Positions 44,741-59,500 of a stretch of DNA of 64,000 nucleotides are shown one piece after another. Positions within the stretch are counted from its first letter, which is position 1. The number at the start of each line of letters is the position of its first letter. The DNA comes from Archivesica marissinica (taxonomy: Eukaryota; Mollusca; Bivalvia; Venerida; Vesicomyidae). The position numbers and the translations under genes were made by a program. The DNA lies in assembly GCA_014843695.1 (NCBI GenBank), contig CM026386.1:82504129-82568128 (forward strand). Reading direction: 5' to 3'. Under the pieces are notes generated by a model. The model was given only the letters and a program-made list of their open reading frames with translations. It had not been told where the DNA came from and did no database searches.

Positions 44741-46029
44741 TTACTGCTAGATGCATGTAACAAGTGCTTACTGCTAGATACATGTAACAAGTGCTTACTG
44801 CTAGATACATGTAACAAGTGCTTACTGCTAGAGGCATGTAACAAGTGCTTACTGCTCGAGGCATATAACAAGTGCTTACTGCTAGATGCATGCAACAAGT
44901 GCTTACTGCTCGAGGCATGTAACAAGTGCTTACTGCTAGATACATGTAACAAGTGCTTACTGCTAGAGGCATGTAACAACTGCTTACTGCTAGAGGCATG
45001 TAACAAGTGCTTACTGCTAGAGGCATGTAACAAGTGCTTACTGCTCAAGGCATATAACAAGTGCTTACTGCTAGATGCATGTAACAAGTGCTTACTGCTA
45101 GATGCATGTAACAAGTGCTTACTGCTAGATGCATGTAACAAGTGCTTACTGCTAGATACATGTAACAAGTGCTTACTGCTAGAGGCATGTAACAAGTGCT
45201 TACTGCTAGAGGCATGTAACAAGTGCTTACTGCTAGATCATGTAACAAGTGCTTACTGCTAGAGGCATGTAACAAGTGCTTACTGCTAGAGGCATGTAAC
45301 AAGTGCTTACTGCTAGATGCATGTAACAAGTGCTTACTGCTAGAGGCATGTAACAAGTGCTTACTGCTAGAGGCATGTAACAAGTGCTTACTGCTAGAGG
45401 CATGTAACAAGTGCTTACTGCTAGAGGCATGTAACAAGTGCTTACTGCTCGAGGCATGTAACAAGTGCTTACTGCTAGAGGCATGTAACAAGCGCTTACT
45501 GCTCGAGGCATGTAACAAGTGCTTACTGCTAGAGGCATGTAACAAGTGCTTACTGCTAGAGGCATGTAACAAGTGCTTACTGCTAGAGGCATGTAACAAG
45601 TGCTTACTGCTCGAGGCATGTAACAAGTGCTTACTGCTAGATGCATGTAACAAGTGCTTACTGCTAGAGGCATGTAACAAGTGCTTACTGCTAGAGGCAT
45701 GTAACAAGTGCTTACTGCTAGATGCATGTAACAAGTGCTTACTGCTAGATGCATGTAACAAGTGCTTACTGCTAGAGGCATGTAACAAGTGCTTACTGCT
45801 AGATACATGTAACAAGTGCTTACTGCTAGATACATGTAACAAGTGCTTACTGCTAGATGCATGTAACAAGTGCTTACTGCTAGATGCATGTAACAAGTGC
45901 TTACTGCTAGATACATGTAACAAGTGCTTACTGCTAGAGGCATGTAACAAGTGCTTACTGCTCGAGGCATATAACAAGTGCTTACTGCTAGATGCATGTA
46001 ACAAGTGCTTACTGCTCGAGGCATGTAAC

Positions 46030-47000
46030 AAGTGCTTAGTGCTAGAGACATGTAACAAGTGCTTACTGCTAGAGGCATGTAACAAGTGCTTACTGCTAGA
46101 TGCATGTAACAAGTGCATACTGCTAGATGCATGTAACAAGTGCTTACTGCTAGAGGCATGTAACAAGTGCTTACTGCTAGATGCATGTAACAAGTGCTTA
46201 CTGCTAGAGGCATGTAAAAAGTGCTTACTGCTAGATGCATGTAACAAGTGCTTACTGCTAGAGGCATGTAACAAGTGCTTACTGCTAGAGGCATGTAACA
46301 AGTGCTTACTGCTAGAGGCATGTAACAAGTGCTTACTGCTAGATGCATGTAACAAGTGCTTACTGCTAGATACATGTAACAAGTGCTTACTGCTCGAGGC
46401 ATGTAACAAGTGCTTACTGCTAGATACATGTAACAAGTGCTTACTGCTCGAGGCATGTAACAGGTGCTTACTGCTAGATGCATGCAACAAGTGCTTACTG
46501 CTAGAGGCATGTAACAAGTGCTTACTGCTAGAGGCATGTAACAAGTGCTTACTGCTAGATGCATGTAACAAGTGCTTACTGCTAGAGACATGTAACAAGT
46601 GCTTACTGCTCGAGGCATGTAACAAGTGCTTACTGCTAGATGCATGTAACAAGTGCTTACTGCTAGATGCATGTAACAAGTGCTTACTGCTAGAGACATG
46701 TAACAAGTGCTTACTGCTAGATGCATGTAACAAGTGCTTACTGCTAGATACATGTAACAAGTGCTTACTGCTAGATGCATGTAACAAGTGCTTACTGCTA
46801 GATGCATGTAACAAGTGCTTACTGCTAGATACATGTAACAAGTGCTTACTGCTAGATGCATGTAACAAGTGCTTACTGCTAGATACATGTAACAAGTGCT
46901 TACTGCTAGATACATGTAACAAGTGCTTACTGCTAGAGGCATTTAACAAGTGCTTACTGCTAGATGCATGTAACAAGTGCTTACTGCTCGAGGCATGTAA
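46030..47000. repeat. Local duplicated block in 27-bp array (with 48,100-49,060)
   Basis: The CTTAGTGCTAGAGAC marker and the following ACTGCTAGATGC...GCATACTGC, TAAAAAGTGC and AACAGGTGC order recur about 2,066 bp later (46,035 and 48,101). Confidence 0.75.
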
Positions 47001-49986
47001 CAAGTGCTTAGTGCTAGAGACATGTAACAAGTGCTTACTGCTAGAGGCATGTAACAAGTGCTTACTGCTAGAGGCATGTAGCAAACGCTTACTGTTCGAG
47101 GCATGTAACAAGTGCTTACTGCTAGATGCATGTAACAAGTGCTTACTGCTAGATGCATGTAACAAGTGCTTACTGCTAGATGCATGTAACAAGTGCTTAC
47201 TGCTAGATACATGTAACAAGTGCTTACTGCTAGATGCATGTAAGAAGTGCTTACTGCTCGAGGCATGTAACAAGTGCTTAGTGCTAGAGACATGTAACAA
47301 GTGCTTACTGCTAGATGCATGTAACAAGTGCTTACTGCTAGAGGCATGTAACAAACTCTTACTGCTCGAGGCATGTAACAAGTGCTTACTGCTAGATGCA
47401 TGTAATAAGTGCTTACTGCTAGATGCATGTAACAAGTGCTTACTGCTAGATGCATGTAACAAGTGCTTACTGCTAGATACATGTAACAAGTGCTTACTGC
47501 TAAATGCATGTAACAAGTGCTTACTGCTAGATGCATGTAACAAGTGCTTACTGCTAGATGCATGTAACAAGTGCTTACTGCTAGATACATGTAACAAGTG
47601 CTTACTGCTAGAGGCATGTAACAAGTGCTTACTGCTCGAGGCATGTAACAAGTGCTTACTGCTAGAGGCATGTAACAAGTGCTTACTGCTCGAGGCATGT
47701 AACAAGTGCTTACTGCTAGATGCATGTAACAAGTGCTTACTGTTAGATGCATGTAACAAGTGCTTACTGCTAGAGACATGTAACAAGTGCTTACTGCCAG
47801 ATACATGTAACAAGTGCTTACTGCTAGATACATGTAACAAGTGCTTACTGCTAGATGCATGTAACAAGTGCTTACTGCTAGATGCATGTAACAAGTGCTT
47901 ACTGCTAGATACATGTAACAAGTGATTACTGCTAGATGCATGTAACAAGTGCTTACTGCTAGATACATGTAACAAGTGCTTACTGCTAGATACATGTAAC
48001 AAGTGCTTACTGCTAGAGGCATGTAACAAGTGCTTACTGCTCGAGGCATATAACAAGTAGCATGTAACAAGTGCTTACTGCTCGAGGCATGTAACAAGTG
48101 CTTAGTGCTAGAGACATGTAACAAGTGCTTACTGCTAGAGGCATGTAACAAGTGCTTACTGCTAGATGCATGTAACAAGTGCATACTGCTAGATGCATGT
48201 AACAAGTGCTTACTGCTAGAGGCATGTAACAAGTGCTTACTGCTAGATGCATGTAACAAGTGCTTACTGCTAGAGGCATGTAAAAAGTGCTTACTGCTAG
48301 ATGCATGTAACAAGTGCTTACTGCTAGAGGCATGTAACAAGTGCTTACTGCTAGAGGCATGTAACAAGTGCTTACTGCTCGAGGCATGTAACAAGTGCTT
48401 ACTGCTAGATGCATGCAACAAGTGCTTACTGCTAGATACATGTAACAAGTGCTTATTGCTCGAGGCATGTAACAAGTGCTTACTGCTAGATACATGTAAC
48501 AAGTGCTTACTGCTCGAGGCATGTAACAGGTGCTTACTGCTAGATGCATGCAACAAGTGCTTACTGCTAGAGGCATGTAACAAGTGCTTACTGCTCGAGG
48601 CATGTAACAAGTGCTTACTGCTAGATGCATGTAACAAGTGCTTACTGCTAGAGACATGTAACAAGTGCTTACTGCTCGAGGCATGTAACAAGTGCTTACT
48701 GCTAGATGCATGTAACAAGTGCTTACTGTTAGATGCATGTAACAAGTGCTTACTGCTAGAGACATGTAACAAGTGCTTACTGCTAGATACATGTAACAAG
48801 TGCTTACTGCTAGATACATGTAACAAGTGCTTACTGCTAGATGCATGTAACAAGTGCTTACTGCTAGATGCATGTAACAAGTGCTTACTGCTAGATACAT
48901 GTAACAAGTGCTTACTGCTAGATGCATGTAACAAGTGCTTACTGCTAGATACATGTAACAAGTGCTTACTGCTAGATACATGTAACAAGTGCTTACTGCT
49001 AGAGGCATTTAACAAGTGCTTACTGCTAGATGCATGTAACAAGTGCTTACTGCTAGAGGCATGTAACAAGTGCTTACTGCTAGAGACATGTAACAAGTGC
49101 TTACTGCTAGAGGCATGTAACAAGTGCTTACTGCTAGAGGCATGTAACAAGTGCTTACTGCTCGAGGCATGTAACAAGTGCTTACTGCTAGAGCATGTAA
49201 CAAGTGCTTACTGCTAGAGCATGTAACAAGTGCTTACTGCTAGATGCATGTAACAAGTGCTTACTGCTAGATGCATGTAACAAGTGCTTACTGCTAGATG
49301 CATGTAACAAGTGCTTACTGCTAGATACATGTAACAAGTGCTTACTGCTAGATACATGTAACAAGTGCTTACTGCTAGATGCATGTAAGAAGTGCTTACT
49401 GCTCGAGGCATGTAACAAGTGCTTAGTGCTAGAGACATGTAACAAGTGCTTACTGCTAGATGCATGTAACAAGTGCTTACTGCTAGAGGCATGTAACAAA
49501 CTCTTACTGCTCGAGGCATGTAACAAGTGCTTACTGCTAGATGCATGTAATAAGTGCTTACTGCTAGATGCATGTAACAAGTGCTTACTGCTAGAAATGT
49601 AACAAGTGCTTACTGCTAGATACATGTAACAAGTGCTTACTGCTAAATGCATGTAACAAGTGCTTACTGCTAGATGCATGTAACAAGTGCTTACTGCTAG
49701 ATGCATGTAACAAGTGCTTACTGCTAGATACATGTAACAAGTGCTTACTGCTAGATGCATGTAACAAGTGCTTACTGCTAGATACATGTAACAAGTGCTT
49801 ACTGCTAGATACATGTAACAAGTGCTTACTGCTAGAGGCATGTAACAAGTGCTTACTGCTAGAGGCATGTAACAAGTGCTTACTGCTAGAGGCATGTAAC
49901 AAGTGCTTACTGCTCGAGGCATGCAACAAGTGCTTACTGCTCGAGGCATGCAACAAGTGCTTACTGCTCGAGGCATGTAACAAGTG

Positions 49987-50986
49987 NNNNNNNNNNNNNN
50001 NNNNNNNNNNNNNNNNNNNNNNNNNNNNNNNNNNNNNNNNNNNNNNNNNNNNNNNNNNNNNNNNNNNNNNNNNNNNNNNNNNNNNNNNNNNNNNNNNNNN
50101 NNNNNNNNNNNNNNNNNNNNNNNNNNNNNNNNNNNNNNNNNNNNNNNNNNNNNNNNNNNNNNNNNNNNNNNNNNNNNNNNNNNNNNNNNNNNNNNNNNNN
50201 NNNNNNNNNNNNNNNNNNNNNNNNNNNNNNNNNNNNNNNNNNNNNNNNNNNNNNNNNNNNNNNNNNNNNNNNNNNNNNNNNNNNNNNNNNNNNNNNNNNN
50301 NNNNNNNNNNNNNNNNNNNNNNNNNNNNNNNNNNNNNNNNNNNNNNNNNNNNNNNNNNNNNNNNNNNNNNNNNNNNNNNNNNNNNNNNNNNNNNNNNNNN
50401 NNNNNNNNNNNNNNNNNNNNNNNNNNNNNNNNNNNNNNNNNNNNNNNNNNNNNNNNNNNNNNNNNNNNNNNNNNNNNNNNNNNNNNNNNNNNNNNNNNNN
50501 NNNNNNNNNNNNNNNNNNNNNNNNNNNNNNNNNNNNNNNNNNNNNNNNNNNNNNNNNNNNNNNNNNNNNNNNNNNNNNNNNNNNNNNNNNNNNNNNNNNN
50601 NNNNNNNNNNNNNNNNNNNNNNNNNNNNNNNNNNNNNNNNNNNNNNNNNNNNNNNNNNNNNNNNNNNNNNNNNNNNNNNNNNNNNNNNNNNNNNNNNNNN
50701 NNNNNNNNNNNNNNNNNNNNNNNNNNNNNNNNNNNNNNNNNNNNNNNNNNNNNNNNNNNNNNNNNNNNNNNNNNNNNNNNNNNNNNNNNNNNNNNNNNNN
50801 NNNNNNNNNNNNNNNNNNNNNNNNNNNNNNNNNNNNNNNNNNNNNNNNNNNNNNNNNNNNNNNNNNNNNNNNNNNNNNNNNNNNNNNNNNNNNNNNNNNN
50901 NNNNNNNNNNNNNNNNNNNNNNNNNNNNNNNNNNNNNNNNNNNNNNNNNNNNNNNNNNNNNNNNNNNNNNNNNNNNNNNNNNNNNN
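49987..50986. other. Assembly gap (1,000 N)
   Basis: Exactly 1,000 undetermined bases inside the 27-bp array. The round number suggests a placeholder of unknown true size. Repeat phase on both sides is consistent with the same array. Confidence 0.99.
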
Positions 50987-53013
50987 AGTGCTTACTGCTA
51001 GATGCATGTAACAAGTGCTTACTGCTAGAGGCATGTAACAAGTGCTTACTGCTCGAGGCATGTAACAAGTGCTTACTGCTAGATGCATGTAACAAGTGCT
51101 TACTGTTAGATGCATGTAACAAGTGCTTACTGCTAGAGGCATGTAACAAGTGCTTACTGCTAGATGCATGTAACAAGTGCTTACTGCTAGATACATGTAA
51201 CAAGTGCTTACTGCTAGATGCATGTAACAAGTGCTTACTGCTAGATGCATGTAACAAGTGCTTACTGCTAGATGCATGTAACAAGTGCTTACTGCTAGAG
51301 GCATGTAACAAGTGCTTACTGCTAGAGGCATGTAACAAGTGCTTACTGCTAGATGCATGTAACAAGTGCTTACTGCTAGAGGCATGTAACAAGTGCTTAC
51401 TGCTAGAGACATGTAACAAGTGCTTACTGCTAGATACATGTAACAAGTGCTTACTGCTAGATACATGTAACAAGTGCTTACTGCTAGATGCATGTAACAA
51501 GTCTTACTGCTGAGGCATGTAACAAGTGCTTACTGCTAGATGCATGTAACAAGTGCTTACTGCTAGATGCATGTAACAAGTGCTTACTGCTAGATGCATG
51601 TAACAAGTGCTTACTGCTAGATACATGTAACAAGTGCTTACTGCTAGATGCATGTAACAAGTGCTTACTGCTAGATACATGTAACAAGTGCTTACTGCTA
51701 GATGCATGTAACAAGTGCTTACTGCTAGAGGCATGTAACAAGTGCTTACTGCTAGAGGCATGTAACAAGTGCTTACTGCTAGATGCATGTAACAAGTGCT
51801 TACTGCTCGAGGCATGCAACAAGTGCTTACTGCTAGAGGCATGTAACAAGTGCTTACTGCTCGAGGCATGTAACAAGTGCTTACTGCTCGAGGCATGTAA
51901 CAAACGCTTACTGCTCGAGGCATGTAACAAGTGCTTACTGCTCGAGGCATGTAACAAACGCTTACTGCTCGAGTCATGTAACAAGTGCTTACTGCTAGAG
52001 ACATGTAACAAGTGCTTATTGCTAGAGGCATGTAACAAGCGCTTACTGCTAGAGGCATGTAACAAGCGCTTACTGCTCGAGGCATGTAACAAGTACTTAC
52101 TGCTAGATGCATGTAACAAGCGCTTACTGCTAGAGGCATGTAACAAGCGCTTACTGCTCGAGGCATGTAACAAGTGCTTACTGCTCGAGGCATGTAACAA
52201 GTGCTTACTGCTAGATGCATGTAACAAGTGCTTACTGCTAGAGGCATGTAACAAGTGCTTACTGCTAGAGACATGTAACAAGTGCTTACTGCTAGATACA
52301 TGTAACAAGTGCTTACTGCTAGATGCATGTAACAAGTGCTTACTGCTAGAGGCATGTAACAAGTGCTTACTGCTAGAGGCATGTAACAAGTGCTTACTGC
52401 TAGATACATGTAACAAGTGCTTACTGCTAGATACATGTAACAAGTGCTTACTGCTAGAGGCATGTAACAAGTGCTTACTGCTAGATGCATGTAACAAGTG
52501 CTTACTGCTCGAGGCATGTAACAAGTGCTTACTGCTAGAGGCATGTAACAAGTGCTTACTGCTAGATGCATGTAACAAGTGCTTACTGCTAGATGCATGT
52601 AACAAGTGCTTACTGCTAGAACATGTAACAAGTGCTTACTGCTAGATGCATGTAACAAGTGCTTACTGCTAGATACATGTAACAAGTGCTTACTGCTAGA
52701 TACATGTAACAAGTGCTTACTGCTAGAGGCATGTAACAAGTGCTTACTGCTAGAGGCATGTAACAAGTGCTTACTGCTAGATACATGTAACAAGTGCTTA
52801 CTGCTAGAGGCATGTAACAAGTGCTTACTGCTAGAGGCATGTAACAAGTGCTTACTGCTAGATGCATGTAACAAGTGCTTACTGCTAGATGCATGTAACA
52901 AGTGCTTACTGCTAGAGGCATGTAACAAGTGCTTACTGCTAGATGCATGTAACAAGTGCTTACTGCTAGAGGCATGTAACAAGTGCTTACTGCTAGAGGC
53001 ATGTAACAAGTGC

Positions 53014-53475
53014 TTACTGCTAGATACATGTAACAAGTGCATACTGCTAGATGCATGTAACAAGTGCTTACTGCTAGAGGCATGTAACAAGTGCTTACTG
53101 CTAGAGGCATGTAACAAGTGCTTACTGCTAGAGGCATGTAACAAGTGCTTACTGCTAGATACATGTAACAAGTGCATACTGCTAGATGCATGTAACAAGT
53201 GCTTACTGCTAGAGGCATGTAACAAGTGCTTACTGCTAGAGGCATGTAACAAGTGCTTACTGCTAGAGGCATGTAACAAGTGCTTACTGCTAGATACATG
53301 TAACAAGTGCATACTGCTAGATGCATGTAACAAGTGCTTACTGCTAGAGGCATGTAACAAGTGCTTACTGCTAGAGGCATGTAACAAGTGCTTACTGCTA
53401 GAGGCATGTAACAAGTGCTTACTGCTAGATACATGTAACAAGTGCATACTGCTAGATGCATGTAACAAGTGCTTA
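53014..53475. repeat. 135-bp higher-order repeat (5 units), four copies
   Basis: The five-unit cycle (one ATACATG, one GCATACTGC-marked unit, then GAGGCATG units) places the CATACT marker at 53,040, 53,175, 53,310 and 53,445, exactly 135 bp apart. Confidence 0.95.
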
Positions 53476-53529
53476 CTGCTAGATGCATGTAACAAGTGCT
53501 TACTGCTAGAGGCATGTAACAAGTGCTTA

Positions 53530-56500
53530 TTGCTAGAGGCATGTAACAAGTGCTTACTGCTAGAGGCATGTAAAAAGTGCTTACTGCTAGATGCATGTAA
53601 CAAGTGCTTACTGCTAGAGGCATGTAACAAGTGCTTACTGCTAGAGGCATGTAACAAGTGCTTACTGCTCGAGGCATTTAACAAGTGCTTACTGCTAGAT
53701 GCATGCAACAAGTGCTTACTGCTAGATGCATGTAACAAGTGCTTATTGCTCGAGGCATGTAACAAGTGCTTACTGCTAGATACATGTAACAAGTGCTTAC
53801 TGCTCGAGGCATGTAACAGGTGCTTACTGCTAGATGCATGCAACAAGTGCTTACTGCTAGAGGCATGTAACAAGTGCTTACTGCTCGAGGCATGTAACAA
53901 GTGCTTACTGCTAGATGCATGTAACAAGTGCTTACTGCTAGATGCATGTAACAAGTGCTTACTGCTAGAGGCATGTAACAAGTGCTTACTGCTCGAGGCA
54001 TGTAACAAGTGCTTACTGCTAGAGACATGTAACAAGTGCTTACTGCTAGATACATGTAACAAGTGCTTACTGCTAGATACATGTAACAAGTGCTTACTGC
54101 TAGATGCATGTAACAAGTGCTTACTGCTAGATGCATGTAACAAGTGCTTACTGCTAGATACATGTAACAAGTGCTTACTGCTAGATGCATGTAACAAGTG
54201 CTTACTGCTAGATACATGTAACAAGTGCTTACTGCTAGATACATGTAACAAGTGCTTACTGCTCGAGGCATGTAACAAACGCTTACTGCTCGAGGCATGT
54301 AACAAACGCTTACTGCTCGAGTCATGTAACAGGTGCTTACTGCTAGATGCATGCAACAAGTGCTTACTGCTAGAGGCATGTAACAAGTGCTTACTGCTCG
54401 AGGCATGTAACAAGTGCTTACTGCTAGAGACATGTAACAAGTGCTTACTGCTAGAGGCATGTAACAAACTCTTACTGCTCGAGGCATGTAACAAGCGCTT
54501 ACTGCTAGAGGCATGTAACAAGCGCTTACTGCTCGAGGCATGTAACAAGTGCTTACTGCTCGAGGCATGTAACAAGTACTTACTGCTAGAGGCATGTAAC
54601 AAATGCTTACTGCTAGATGCATGTAACAAATGCTTACTGCTAGAGGCATGTAACAAATGCTTACTGCTAGATGCATGTAACAAATGCTTACTGCTAGATG
54701 CATGTAACAAGTGCTTACTGCTAGAGGCATGTAACAAGTGCTTACTGCTAGATACATGTAACAAGTGCTTACTGCTAGATACATGTAACAAGTGCTTACT
54801 GCTAGATACATGTAACAAGTGCTTACTGCTAGATACATGTAACAAGTGCTTACTGCTCAAGGCATGTAACAAGTGCGTAGTGCTAGAGACATGTAACAAG
54901 TGCTTACTGCTAGATACATGTAACAAGTGCTTACTGCTAGATACATGTAACAAGTGCTTACTGCTAGATACATGTAACAAGTGCTTACTGCTAGATACAT
55001 GTAACAAGTGCTTACTGCTCGAGGCATGTAACAAGTGCTTATTGCTAGAGACATGTAACAAGTGCTTACTGCTAGATGCATGTAACAAGTGCTTACTGCT
55101 AGATGCATGTAACAAGTGCTTACTGCTAGATACATGTAACAAGTGCTTACTGCTAGATGCATATAACAAGTGCTTACTGCTAGATACATGTAACAAGTGC
55201 GTACTGCTAGATACATGTAACAAGTGCTTACTGCTAGAGGCATGTAACAAGTGCTTACTGCTAGAGGCATGTAACAAGTGCTTACTGCTAGATACATGTA
55301 ACAAGTGCTTACTGCTAGAGGCATGTAACAAGTGCTTACTGCTCAAGGCATATAACAAGTGCTTACTGCTAGATGCATGTAACAAGTGCTTACTGCTAGA
55401 TGCATGTAACAAGTGCTTACTGCTCGAGGCATGCAACAAGTGCTTACTGCTCGAGGCATGCAACAAGTGCTTACTGCTCGAGGCATGTAACAAGTGCTTA
55501 CTGCTAGATACATGTAACAAGTGCTTACTGCTAGAGGCATGTAACAAGTGCTTACTGCTAGAGGCATGTAACAAGTGCTTACTGCTAGAGGCATGTAACA
55601 AGTGCTTACTGCTAGATACATGTAACAAGTGCTTACTGCTAGAGGCATGTAACAAGTGCTTATTGCTAGATGCATGTAACAAGTGCTTACTGCTAGATAC
55701 ATGTAACAAGTGCTTACTGCTAGAGGCATGTAACAAGTGCTTACTGCTAGAGGCATGTAACAAGTGCTTACTGCTAGATCATGTAACAAGTGCATACTGC
55801 TAGATGCATGTAACAAGTGCTTACTGCTAGAGGCATGTAACAAGTGCTTACTGCTAGATGCATGTAACAAGTGCTTACTGCTAGAGGCATGTAACAAGTG
55901 CTTACTGCTAGAGGCATGTAACAAGTGCTTACTGCTAGAGGCATGTAACAAGTGCTTACTGCTCGAGGCATGTAACAAGTGCTTACTGCTAGATGCATGC
56001 AACAAGTGCTTACTGCTAGATACATGTAACAAGTGCTTATTGCTCGAGGCATGTAACAAGTGCTTACTGCTAGATACATGTAACAAGTGCTTACTGCTCG
56101 AGGCATGTAACAGGTGCTTACTGCTAGATGCATGCAACAAGTGCTTACTGCTAGAGGCATGTAACAAGTGCTTACTGCTTGAGGCATGTAATAAGTGCTT
56201 ACTGCTAGATGCATGTAACAAGTGCTTACTGCTAGAGGCATGTAACAAGTGCTTACTGCTCGAGGCATGTAACAAGTGCTTACTGCTAGATGCATGTAAC
56301 AAGTGCTTACTGTTAGATGCATGTAACAAGTGCTTACTGCTAGAGACATGTAACAAGTGCTTACTGCCAGATACATGTAACAAGTGCTTACTGCTAGATA
56401 CATGTAACAAGTGCTTACTGCTAGATGCATGTAACAAGTGCTTACTGCTAGATGCATGTAACAAGTGCTTACTGCTAGATACATGTAACAAGTGATTACT
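53530..56500. repeat. Large duplicated block within 27-bp array, copy 2
   Basis: Pairs with copy 1 (offset 11,566-11,755) and with 61,700-63,400 (offset about 8,176, then 8,149 after loss of one unit). Confidence 0.85.
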
Positions 56501-59500
56501 GCTAGATGCATGTAACAAGTGCTTACTGCTAGATACATGTAACAAGTGCTTACTGCTAGATACATGTAACAAGTGCTTACTGCTAGAGGCATGTAACAAG
56601 TGCTTACTGCTCGAGGCATATAACAAGTGCTTACTGCTAGATGCATGTAACAAGTGCTTACTGCTCGAGGCATGTAACAAGTGCTTAGTGCTAGAGACAT
56701 GTAACAAGTGCTTACTGCTAGAGGCATGTAACAAGTGCTTACTGCTAGAGGCATGTAGCAAACGCTTACAGCTCGAGGCATGTAACAAGTGCTTACTGCT
56801 AGATGCATGTAACAAGTGCTTACTGTTCGAGGCATGTAACAAGTGCTTACTGCTAGATGCATGTAACAAGTGCTTACTGCTAGATGCATGTAACAAGTGC
56901 TTACTGCTAGATGCATGTAACAAGTGCTTACTGCTAGATACATGTAACAAGTGCTTACTGCTAGATACATGTAACAAGTGCTTACTGCTAGATACATGTA
57001 ACAAGTGCTTACTGCTAGATACATGTAACAAGTGCTTACTGCTAGATGCATGTAAGAAGTGCTTACTGCTCGAGGCATGTAACAAGTGCTTAGTGCTAGA
57101 GACATGTAACAAGTGCTTACTGCTAGATGCATGTAACAAGTGCTTACTGCTAGAGGCATGTAACAAACTCTTACTGCTCGAGGCATGTAACAAGTGCTTA
57201 CTGCTAGATGCATGTAACAAGTGCTTACTGCTAGATGCATGTAACAAGTGCTTACTGCTAGATGCATGTAACAAGTGCTTACTGCTAGATACATGTAACA
57301 AGTGCTTACTGCTAGATGCATGTAACAAGTGCTTACTGCTAGATGCATGTAACAAGTGCTTACTGCTAGATGCATGTAACAAGTGCTTACTGCTAGATGC
57401 ATGTAACAAGTGCTTACTGCTAGATACATGTAACAAGTGCTTACTGCTAGATGCATGTAACAAGTGCTTACTGCTAGATACATGTAACAAGTGCTTACTG
57501 CTAGATACATGTAACAAGTGCTTACTGCTAGAGGCATGTAACAAGTGCTTACTGCTAGAGGCATGTAACAAGTGCTTACTGCTAGATGCATGTAACCAGT
57601 ACTTACTGCTCGAGGCATGCAACAAGTGCTTACTGCTAGAGGCATGTAACAAGTGCTTACTGCTCGAGGCATGCAACAAGTGCTTACTGCTCGAGGCATG
57701 CAACAAGTGCTTACTGCTCGAGGCATGTAACAAGTGCTTACTGCTCGAGGCATGTAACAAACGCTTACTGCTCGAGGCATGTAACAAACGCTTACTGCTC
57801 GAGTCATGTAACAAGTGCTTACTGCTAGAGACATGTAACAAGTGCTTACTGCTAGAGGCATGTAACAAACTCTTACTGCTCGAGGCATGTAACAAGCGCT
57901 TACTGCTAGAGGCATGTAACAAGCGCTTACTGCTCGAGGCATGTAACAAGTGCTTACTGCTCGAGGCATGTAACAAGTACTTACTGCTAGAGGCATGTAA
58001 CAAATGCTTACTGCTAGATGCATGTAACAAATGCTTACTGCTAGAGGCATGTAACAAATGCTTACTGCTAGATGCATGTAACAAATGCTTACTGCTAGAT
58101 GCATGTAACAAGTGCTTACTGCTAGAGGCATGTAACAAGTGCTAACTGCTAGATACATGTAACAAGTGCTTACTGCTAGATACATGTGACAAGTGCTTAC
58201 TGCTAGATACATGTAACAAGTGCTTACTGCTAGATACATGTAACAAGTGCTTACTGCTCGAGGCATGTAACAAGTGCGTAGTGCTAGAGACATGTAACAA
58301 GTGCTTACTGCTAGATACATGTAACAAGTGCTTACTGCTAGATACATGTAACAAGTGCTTACTGCTAGATACATGTAACAAGTGCTTACTGCTAGATACA
58401 TGTAACAAGTGCTTACTGCTTGAGGCATGTAACAAGTGCTTACTGCTAGATACATGTAACAAGTGCTTACTGCTAGATACATGTAACAAGTGCTTACTGC
58501 TAGATACATGTAACAAGTGCTTACTGCTAGAGGCATGTAACAAGTGCTTAGTGCTAGAGACATGTAACAAGTGCTTACTGCTAGATGCATGTAACAAGTG
58601 CTTACTTCTAGATGCATGTAACAAGTGCTTACTGCTAGATACATGTAACAAGTGCTTACTGCTAGATGCATGTAACAAGTGCTTACTGCTAGATACATGT
58701 AACAAGTGCTTACTGCTTGATACATGTAACAAGTGCTTACTGCTAGAGGCATGTAACAAGTGCTTACTGCTAGATACATGTGACAAGTGCTTACTGCTAG
58801 AGGCATGTAACAATTGCTTACTGCTCGAGGCATATAACAAGTGCTTACTGCTAGATGCATGTAACAAGTGCTTACTACTCGAGGCATGCAACAAGTGCTT
58901 ACTGCTCGAGGCATGCAACAAGTGCTTACTGCTCGAGGCATGTAACAAGTGCTTACTGCTAGATACATGTAACAAGTGCTTACTGCTAGAGGCATGTAAC
59001 AAGTGCTTACTGCTAGAGGCATGTAACAAGTGCTTACTGCTAGATACATGTAACAAGTGCTTACTGCTAGAGGCATGTAACAAGTGCTTATTGCTAGATG
59101 CATGTAACAAGTGCTTACTGCTAGATACATGTAACAAGTGCTTACTGCTAGAGGCATGTAACAAGTGCTTACTGTTAGATGCATGTAACAAGTGCTTACT
59201 GCTAGATGCATGTAACAAGTGCTTACTGCTCGAGGCATGTAACAAGTGCTTACTGCTAGATGCATGTAACAAGTGCTTACTGTTAGATGCATGTAACAAG
59301 TGCTTACTGCTAGAGACATGTAACAAGTGCTTACTGCTAGATACATGTAACCAGTGCTTACTGCTAGATACATGTAACAAGTGCTTACTGCTAGATGCAT
59401 GTAACAAGTGCTTACTGCTAGATGCATGTAACAAGTGCTTACTGCTAGAGACATGTAACAAGTGCTTACTGCTAGATACATGTAACAAGTGCTTACTGCT

